A stretch of 64,000 nucleotides of DNA from positions 62,001-126,000 of the forward strand of contig NZ_BJWH01000010.1 in assembly GCF_007990265.1 (NCBI RefSeq). Reading direction: 5' to 3'. Below, piece after piece: positions 58,716 through 64,000 of this stretch (position 1 is the first letter of the stretch; each line of letters begins with the position of its first letter). The notes beneath the pieces are model-generated. The model did not search any database. It was not told where the DNA came from and saw only the letters and a program-made list of their open reading frames with translations. Source of the DNA: Cellulomonas terrae (GTDB lineage Bacteria > Actinomycetota > Actinomycetes > Actinomycetales > Cellulomonadaceae). The position numbers were made by a program, and so were the translations under genes.

Positions 58716-59927
58716 CTCCAGCGGCATCCGGAGACCCGCCTGGCGCGGCGCGAGCTCGCTCTGCAGCACCAGCGCCGCGGCGCCGACCGCGGCGGCCTCG
58801 GGCGCGTTCGAGGAGATCGTCACGCGCACGGGATGGCTGCCGCGCGCGAAGAACGACTGCCCGAGCCGGCGCTCGATCTCCGGCAGGTACAGCGAGCCCG
58901 CGAGCGCGAACGCGGGTCCAGTGAGGATGACGAGCTCGAGGTCGAGCACGTTGGCCAGGGTCTGCGCCGCGACGCCGAGGTACCGCGACGACCGCTCGAG
59001 CAGCTGCAGCGGGAGCTCTTCGCCCCGGCTGGCGGCGCGGGCCAGGGCCCCGAAGTTCTCCGCGACGTTCCGGCCGGGCAGCTCGAGACCGGCGTCGCGG
59101 GCGGCTGCGACGACCGCCGCCGGGCCCGCGAGCACCTCGACGCACCCGATGTTCCCGCACCAGCAGACGGGTCCGTCGAGGTCGACGCAGATGTGCCCGA
59201 CCTCGCCCGCGTTCGAGCTGGAACCCCGGTAGACGGTGCCGTCGACGATGATCCCGGCGCCGATGCCGGTGCCCATGTAGAGCGCGGCGAACGCCGAGCC
59301 GGTGGCGATCCCGCCGGACCAGTACTCGCCGATGGCCGCGGCGGTGGCGTCGTTGTCGAGCAGCACGGACAGCCCGACGGCGTCCTCCAGAGCGGCCCCG
59401 AGCGGGAACTCCGCCCACCGCTGCATCACGGGCGGGGTGAGCGTCATGCCGGTCGACGCGGAGATCGGGCCCGGCGAGACGACGCCCAGCCCGAGGATCC
59501 GTGCGGGGTCGACACCGACGCGCGTGATGGTCGTGCGGATCTCCGCGGCGATGCGTGCCACCACGGTGGCGGGGTCGTCGGACCCGGCTCCCGGTCGGCG
59601 CCATCGCGCGACGATCGCGCCGCCGAGGTTGGCGATCACGTAGGTGATCCCGGCGTGGTCGAGGTGGACCCCCACCGCGTAGCGCGCGGACGGGTCCAGC
59701 TGCAGCAGCATGCGGGGCTTGCCGCCGGTGGACTCGGCGCGGCCGACCTCGAGCACGAGACCGTCGTCGATGAGCCGGCGCACCACCGTGGAGATGGTGG
59801 CAGCCGTGAGGCCCGTCGCGCGCGTCAGCTCCACACGGCTGATCGTCCCGGCGGCCCGGATCAGATCCAGGATCGCCGACCGGCTGCTCGCGTGCGCGGC
59901 GCCGAGACCCGGCTGGGAGCCGCTCAC
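58689..59927 (-). CDS. ROK-family transcriptional regulator
   Basis: 412 residues. The winged helix-turn-helix (about 15-75) includes ILDLIRAAGTISRVELTRAT and AATISTVVRRLIDDG. The sugar-kinase-like domain has the GTGIGAGIIVDG loop, DNDATAAAIGEYWSGG and the zinc-binding CWCGNIGCVEVLAG. The GTG start has an excellent ribosome binding site (GAAGGAGG). It likely represses the divergent sugar transporter operon that starts at 60134 and may sense its sugar. Its 3' end overlaps the end of mak by 27 bases. Confidence 0.93.
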   Translation of the reverse strand: MSGSQPGLGAAHASSRSAILDLIRAAGTISRVELTRATGLTAATISTVVRRLIDDGLVLEVGRAESTGGKPRMLLQLDPSARYAVGVHLDHAGITYVIANLGGAIVARWRRPGAGSDDPATVVARIAAEIRTTITRVGVDPARILGLGVVSPGPISASTGMTLTPPVMQRWAEFPLGAALEDAVGLSVLLDNDATAAAIGEYWSGGIATGSAFAALYMGTGIGAGIIVDGTVYRGSSSNAGEVGHICVDLDGPVCWCGNIGCVEVLAGPAAVVAAARDAGLELPGRNVAENFGALARAASRGEELPLQLLERSSRYLGVAAQTLANVLDLELVILTGPAFALAGSLYLPEIERRLGQSFFARGSHPVRVTISSNAPEAAAVGAAALVLQSELAPRQAGLRMPLELPLEVTAG

Positions 59928-60007
59928 CCGTCCTCCTTCGTGGGGTGTCCCCCTCGTCGCACACCATAACGATCTGGGTACTTCCTGGGTCTTCTAGGAC
60001 ACGCCCG

Positions 60008-60036
60008 TTGACTAACTTTGTTCACTTGCCTAAGAA
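60008..60036 (+). promoter_or_regulatory. Promoter of the ROK-controlled transporter operon
   Basis: A strong -35 TTGACT (60008-60013) and -10 TAAGAA (60031-60036) are separated by 17 bases. The spacer carries CTAACTTTGTTCACTTGCC, a plausible place for ROK binding although no clear palindrome is seen. A leader of about 90 bases precedes the ATG at 60134, unlike the leaderless genes nearby. Confidence 0.8.
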
Positions 60037-60133
60037 TGCCACGCGGAGCACAGTGAACTCGACCCCCGAGCCGCCGTGCCTCATCAGACCCTGGTCGGCA
60101 CGCGGAGGTGCCGGCCCGACGAGAGGATCAACG

Positions 60134-61462
60134 ATGTTCCCTCAGAAGCGACGCACCCGCCTCATGGCGTTCGCGGCCGCCGGCTCGCTCCTCGCCCTCA
60201 CCGCCGCCTGCTCGTCCGGCAGCGGCGACAGCGACGACCAGGCCAACGACGACGGCACGCCGTCGGGCGAGATCACGGTGCTGACGTGGCGCACCGACCT
60301 CGTGGAGGACGGCACCTTCGACACGTACGTCGAGGAGTTCAAGGCCAAGTACCCCGAGGTCACGGACGTCAAGGTCGAGGGACTCACCGACTACGAGGGG
60401 GAGGTGAAGACGCGCATGAACACCGAGAACTACGGCGACGTGCTCGCCATCCCCGGCTCGGTGACCCCCGACCAGCTCGGCGACTTCTTCGAGCCGCTCG
60501 GCACCCAGGAGGAGATCGGCGCGGAGTACCAGTGGATCAACGACAAGTCCTTCGAGGGCCAGTCGTACGGCATCCCGGTCGTCGGCAACGTCCAGGGCTT
60601 CGTCTACAACAAGCGCGTGTGGGAGGAGGCCGGGATCACCGAGTTCCCCGACACCCCCGAGGCGTTCCTCGAGGCGCTCCAGGCCATCAAGGACAACGGC
60701 GTCGAGATCGCCCCGCTCTATACCAACTACAAGGACGGGTGGCCGCTCTCGCAGTGGGACGGCTGGCTGGGCGCCGTCTCGGCGGACCCTGACTGGAAGA
60801 ACAAGATCGTCGAGTCGGACACCCCGTGGACCGAGGACAGCGACTACGGCGTGGTCGACGGCCTCATCTACGACGCCGTCGCACAGGGCCTGACGGAGGC
60901 CGACCCGACGACGACCAACTGGGAGGAGTCGAAGCGGCTGCTCGGCACCGGTGAGGTCGCGACGATGGTCCTCGGCTCGTGGGCCATCCCGCAGATGGCG
61001 GCGGCCGCCGAGGCTGCAGGCGCCAGCGGCGACGACATCGCCTACGCACCCACCCCGGTCAAGGTGGACGGGAAGTTCCACTCGGTCGCCGGCGGCGACT
61101 ACAACCTGGGCATCAACGTGAACTCCCAGAACAAGGCGACCGCGCGCGCGTGGATCGACTGGTTCAACCACGAGTCGGGGTTCTCTGAGTCGCAGGCCGG
61201 CCTGTCGCCGATCATCGACGGTCCTGTGCCCGCGGCCCTGACCAGCTTCGTCGAGGAGGTCGAGCTCATCACGCTGAACCCGGCCCCCGAGGGCAAGGAA
61301 GCGCTCTTCGCGGACATCGACACGGCCTCGGGCATCGTCACCACCGACCCGAAGTTCCGCCAGAAGAACATCGACGACGCCCGCTCCGGCGCACGGACCA
61401 AGCAGCAGATCTTCGACGACCTCAACGCCCAGTGGGCCGAGGGTCGAGCGTCGGTCAGCTGA
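60134..61462 (+). CDS. Extracellular sugar-binding lipoprotein (CUT1)
   Basis: 442 residues. The lipoprotein signal is MFPQKRRTRLMAFAAAGS followed by LLALTAACSSG (lipidated cysteine). The mature part is a family 1 binding protein: TVLTWRTDLVEDGTFDTYVE-like start, SYGIPVVGNVQGFVYNKRVW, and YNLGINVNSQN toward the end. A GAGAGGA site lies upstream of ATG 60134; a longer frame reaches back over the promoter and is not used. It opens a receptor-permease-permease operon that faces a GH36 alpha-galactosidase, so alpha-galactosides such as raffinose or melibiose are possible substrates. Confidence 0.94.
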   Translation: MFPQKRRTRLMAFAAAGSLLALTAACSSGSGDSDDQANDDGTPSGEITVLTWRTDLVEDGTFDTYVEEFKAKYPEVTDVKVEGLTDYEGEVKTRMNTENYGDVLAIPGSVTPDQLGDFFEPLGTQEEIGAEYQWINDKSFEGQSYGIPVVGNVQGFVYNKRVWEEAGITEFPDTPEAFLEALQAIKDNGVEIAPLYTNYKDGWPLSQWDGWLGAVSADPDWKNKIVESDTPWTEDSDYGVVDGLIYDAVAQGLTEADPTTTNWEESKRLLGTGEVATMVLGSWAIPQMAAAAEAAGASGDDIAYAPTPVKVDGKFHSVAGGDYNLGINVNSQNKATARAWIDWFNHESGFSESQAGLSPIIDGPVPAALTSFVEEVELITLNPAPEGKEALFADIDTASGIVTTDPKFRQKNIDDARSGARTKQQIFDDLNAQWAEGRASVS

Positions 61463-61472
61463 GACCCGTCCC

Positions 61473-62447
61473 ATGACGACCGCTCCCTCGGGTCTGGACG
61501 ACCCGACGACGGCGGCCGCGCAGAAGTCCGACGCGGCCCGCACCCCCCACAAGCCCCGGGGCGGTGCGGGCCGCGGCACCGCGTGGTATCGCCGGCTGAC
61601 TCCGTACTACTTCCTGCTGATCCCCGTCGGGCTCCTGCTTCTGCTCACGTTCGTCCCCGTCCTCAACATGTTCTGGTACTCCGCGACGGACTGGGACGGG
61701 CTGGACAAGACGAAGAACATCGTCGGCTTCGACAACTACGTCGAGGTCTTCACGGACCCGGACAACGTCCGCGTGTTCTACGTCTCGCTCTACTACTTCG
61801 TCGCCTCGTTCGCGCAGATGGCGATCGCGCTGTACTTCGCCACGATCCTGTCCTTCAACACCCGGTTCAGGAACCTGTGGAAGGGCATCCTGTTCTTCCC
61901 GTACCTGATCAACGGGGTCGCGATCGGCCTGATCTTCCTCAACTTCCTCAAGCCGGGCGGCGGGATCGACACGATCCTCATGGCGGCCGGGCTCGAGAGC
62001 CTGATCCAGCAGTGGACCGGCGACCCCGACGTCGCGAACTTCTCGCTGGCCGGCGTGTCCGTGTGGCGCTACATGGGCCTGAACTTCGTCATGTTCCTCG
62101 GCGCGATCCAGTCGATCAACAGCCAGGTCTACGAGGCCTCCGAGCTCGACGGGGCCAACCGGTGGCACCAGTTCCGGTACATCATCCTGCCGTCGATCCG
62201 CCCCATCATCGGCCTGTCGCTCATCCTGGCGATCTCCGGTGCGCTCTCGGTGTTCGAGGTCCCGTTCGTCATGACGGGCGGCGCCAACGGCACGGAGACC
62301 TTCGTCATCCGCACGGTCTGGATGGCGTTCAACCGCAACATGGTCGGCCTGGCCTCGGCCATGGCCGTGGTCCTCCTGCTCATCGTCCTGATCGTGACCT
62401 GGATCCAACGCAGGGTGATCCCTGACGAGGAGGTGGACCTCACATGA
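61473..62447 (+). CDS. Sugar ABC transporter permease, MalF type
   Basis: 324 residues. After about 45 polar residues come six membrane helices. The EAA loop is SQVYEASELDGANRWHQF and TGGANGTETFVI follows. The gene starts 11 bases after the receptor stop; its own stop overlaps the next permease. The short distance and the shared hairpin at 63279 mark one operon. No ATPase is encoded with it. Confidence 0.95.
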   Translation: MTTAPSGLDDPTTAAAQKSDAARTPHKPRGGAGRGTAWYRRLTPYYFLLIPVGLLLLLTFVPVLNMFWYSATDWDGLDKTKNIVGFDNYVEVFTDPDNVRVFYVSLYYFVASFAQMAIALYFATILSFNTRFRNLWKGILFFPYLINGVAIGLIFLNFLKPGGGIDTILMAAGLESLIQQWTGDPDVANFSLAGVSVWRYMGLNFVMFLGAIQSINSQVYEASELDGANRWHQFRYIILPSIRPIIGLSLILAISGALSVFEVPFVMTGGANGTETFVIRTVWMAFNRNMVGLASAMAVVLLLIVLIVTWIQRRVIPDEEVDLT

Positions 62448-63268
62448 TCCGCGCAGCCGCCGGCACCGGTAAGTACGTCTCGCTGGTCATCGCCTCGATC
62501 GTGATGCTGCTGCCTCTGGGCCTCATCCTGTTCGGGTCCTTCAAGACGAGCCAGGAGTTCCTCGCGACGGGACCGATGACCCCTCCGTCCGACTGGGGCA
62601 ACATCGAGAACTACGTCACGGCGTTCACCCGCGGCAACATGCTCCAGGCCTTCGGGAACACCATCGTCATCTTCGGCGCCGCGATCGTCGGCACGATCCT
62701 GATCGGTGCCGCCACGGCCTACGCGCTCGACCGGTTCCGGTTCGCCGGTCGCAGCACGGTGCTCGCGCTGTTCCTGCTGGCGACGCTCGTCCCCGGCGTG
62801 ACCACGCAGGTGGCGACGTTCCAGATCATCAACGGCCTGGGGCTCTACGACTCCCGGTTCGCGCTGGTCCTGCTGTTCATGGGCACGGACATCATCTCGA
62901 TCTACATCTTCCTGCAGTTCATCCGGGCGATCCCGAAGTCGCTCGACGAGGCGGCGAAGATCGAGGGCGCCGGGCACCTGCGGATCTTCTTCCAGATCAT
63001 CCTGCCCAACCTGAAGCCAGCCATCGCGACGGTCGTCATCATCAAGGGCATCGCGATCTACAACGAGTTCTACCTGCCGTTCCTGTACCTGCCCTCGAAG
63101 GACCTGCGGCCGATCTCCACCACGCTGTTCGACTTCAAGGGCCCGTACGGCTCGCAGTGGGAGATCATCTCGGCCGGGGTCGTCATCACGATCATCCCGA
63201 TCCTGGTGCTCTTCCTGTTCCTGCAGCGGTACATCTACAACGGCTTCACCTCGGGCGCGACGAAGTAG
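62444..63268 (+). CDS. Sugar ABC transporter permease, MalG type
   Basis: 274 residues, six membrane helices, with the EAA loop KSLDEAAKIEGAGHLRIF and the C-terminus YIYNGFTSGATK. The ATG start at 62444 overlaps the MalF-type stop. It ends the operon and is followed after 10 bases by a strong hairpin shared with the convergent GH36 gene. Confidence 0.95.
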   Translation: MIRAAAGTGKYVSLVIASIVMLLPLGLILFGSFKTSQEFLATGPMTPPSDWGNIENYVTAFTRGNMLQAFGNTIVIFGAAIVGTILIGAATAYALDRFRFAGRSTVLALFLLATLVPGVTTQVATFQIINGLGLYDSRFALVLLFMGTDIISIYIFLQFIRAIPKSLDEAAKIEGAGHLRIFFQIILPNLKPAIATVVIIKGIAIYNEFYLPFLYLPSKDLRPISTTLFDFKGPYGSQWEIISAGVVITIIPILVLFLFLQRYIYNGFTSGATK

Positions 63269-63278
63269 TCCCCCAGCG

Positions 63279-63315
63279 GACGACGGGGGCAGCTGGGCTG
63301 GCTGCCCCCGTCGTC
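63279..63315. terminator. Bidirectional terminator hairpin
   Basis: A 15-bp perfect inverted repeat (63279-63293 against 63301-63315) with a 7-base loop. It lies between the convergent permease and GH36 genes and can end both transcripts. Confidence 0.9.
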
Positions 63316-63320
63316 GTCCA

Positions 63321-64000
63321 TCAGACCCGCGTCGCCCGGACCAGCGCGATGCGCTCGGGCAGCTGCCCCGGCGCCTCGATCCCCACGCCGGACAGCAGCC
63401 GCCCGGGCAGCCGCACCCCGTCGGAGGTCCACCAGGCCGGCGCGTGGTCGACCCGGTCGCCCGGAGCCTGCGGACGCACGTTGTAGAGCGCGTCGGGGTC
63501 CAGCCCCGGCAGCGTCACCCGCGGCAGCGCCGTGCTCGTGGACCGGTCCGTCATCGTGACCGCGAAGAGCGCGTCCCCGCGGTCCTGCGCGACCACCCCG
63601 TGGACCGCGAGGGCCGGGTCGACGACGTCCGCGTGCACGGCCGTCCCGGAGTGCAGCAGCCCGCGCACGTCCTTGTACAGCGCGATCCACGCGGCCAGGT
63701 CGGCCCGCTGTGTCTCGTCGGCCTCCTGCAGGTCCCACTCGACCCCCAGGTGCCCGAACAGGGCGGTCGCCGCCCGGAACGACAGGTCGTGCCGACGCCC
63801 GGTGCTGTGCGCGGTGCCGGAGCCGATGTGCGCGCCGACGAGCTCCAGCGGGATCAGCAGGTTGGTCCACCTCTGGATCTGCTGCCGCTCGTAGGCGTCG
63901 ATGCAGTCGCTCGCCCACACGCGGTCGGTGCGCTGCAGGATCTCCAGGTCGACGCGCGCGCCACCCGACGAGCAGGACTCGATCTCGACGCCGGGATGCC
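63321..64000 (-). CDS. GH36 alpha-galactosidase (5' end outside the window)
   Basis: The last 226 or so residues are visible; the frame is open to the window end. The visible part starts with the family region IESCSSGGARVDLEILQRTD and RVWASDC, in which the aspartate is the acid/base residue. WTNLLIPLELVGAHIG and RHDLSFRAATALFGHLG follow, typical of GH36 alpha-galactosidases. The C-terminal beta domain has no signal. The protein is probably cytoplasmic, acting on imported alpha-galactosides, since it faces the ROK-controlled transporter. The start and the nucleophile part lie beyond the window. Confidence 0.93.
   Translation of the reverse strand, partial: HPGVEIESCSSGGARVDLEILQRTDRVWASDCIDAYERQQIQRWTNLLIPLELVGAHIGSGTAHSTGRRHDLSFRAATALFGHLGVEWDLQEADETQRADLAAWIALYKDVRGLLHSGTAVHADVVDPALAVHGVVAQDRGDALFAVTMTDRSTSTALPRVTLPGLDPDALYNVRPQAPGDRVDHAPAWWTSDGVRLPGRLLSGVGIEAPGQLPERIALVRATRV

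Overview
The window is about 72% GC, with GTG and ATG starts, short intergenic gaps and many ATGA/GTGA stop-start overlaps. It carries actinobacterial marker sets: the GlgE alpha-glucan pathway, the gatCAB genes, ligA/mnmA/iscS/etfAB, and several CUT1 sugar transporters without their own ATPase. A plant-polymer-degrading actinomycete such as Cellulomonas or a close relative is the best guess. This is inferred from gene content and composition, not from a marker gene. No rRNA, tRNA, CRISPR array, insertion sequence or phage gene was seen, and no gap exceeds 300 bases.

Layout. Positions 1-1.7 kb hold the end of a sugar ABC transporter. ilvD (1.7-3.5 kb) follows on the opposite strand. Positions 3.5-11.8 kb hold a sugar-uptake locus: an orphan binding protein, a GH3 glycosidase, two permeases, a second binding protein and a divergent LacI regulator with two palindromic operators. 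Positions 11.8-17.8 kb hold a dehydratase-VOC fusion, a peptide transporter, a photolyase, a TetR-controlled membrane protein and an acetyltransferase. gatC-gatA-gatB lie at 17.9-21.2 kb on the minus strand. Positions 21.2-23.3 kb hold small conserved genes. Positions 23.3-31.2 kb hold a sugar-catabolic locus: a CUT2 ABC transporter, a Gfo/Idh oxidoreductase, a sugar isomerase/epimerase, a ROK regulator and a ThuA-like protein. A TPP riboswitch then precedes a four-gene thiamine-precursor transport operon (31.3-34.3 kb). A divergent MFS exporter/HxlR pair lies at 34.3-36.3 kb. A conserved minus-strand core (GNAT, ligA, a MetE-like protein, mnmA, iscS, then etfA and etfB) spans 36.4-47.1 kb. 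glgX, an unusual hydrolase-glycosyltransferase fusion and a flavoprotein follow, then glgE-treS-mak (53.7-58.7 kb). The window ends with a ROK-controlled transporter facing a GH36 alpha-galactosidase that runs off the edge.

How the genes work together. Three CUT1 systems import oligosaccharides, probably energised by a shared ATPase encoded elsewhere. The GH3 and GH36 enzymes hydrolyse imported sugars in the cytoplasm, and LacI and ROK regulators control them. GlgE, TreS and maltokinase convert trehalose or maltose to maltose-1-phosphate and then alpha-glucan, while GlgX trims glycogen branches. The TPP riboswitch links thiamine-precursor import to cellular TPP. A recurring feature is a -10-like hexamer ending 5-7 bases before the start codon with no ribosome binding site between them. 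This suggests that many genes here, especially regulators, are read from leaderless transcripts.
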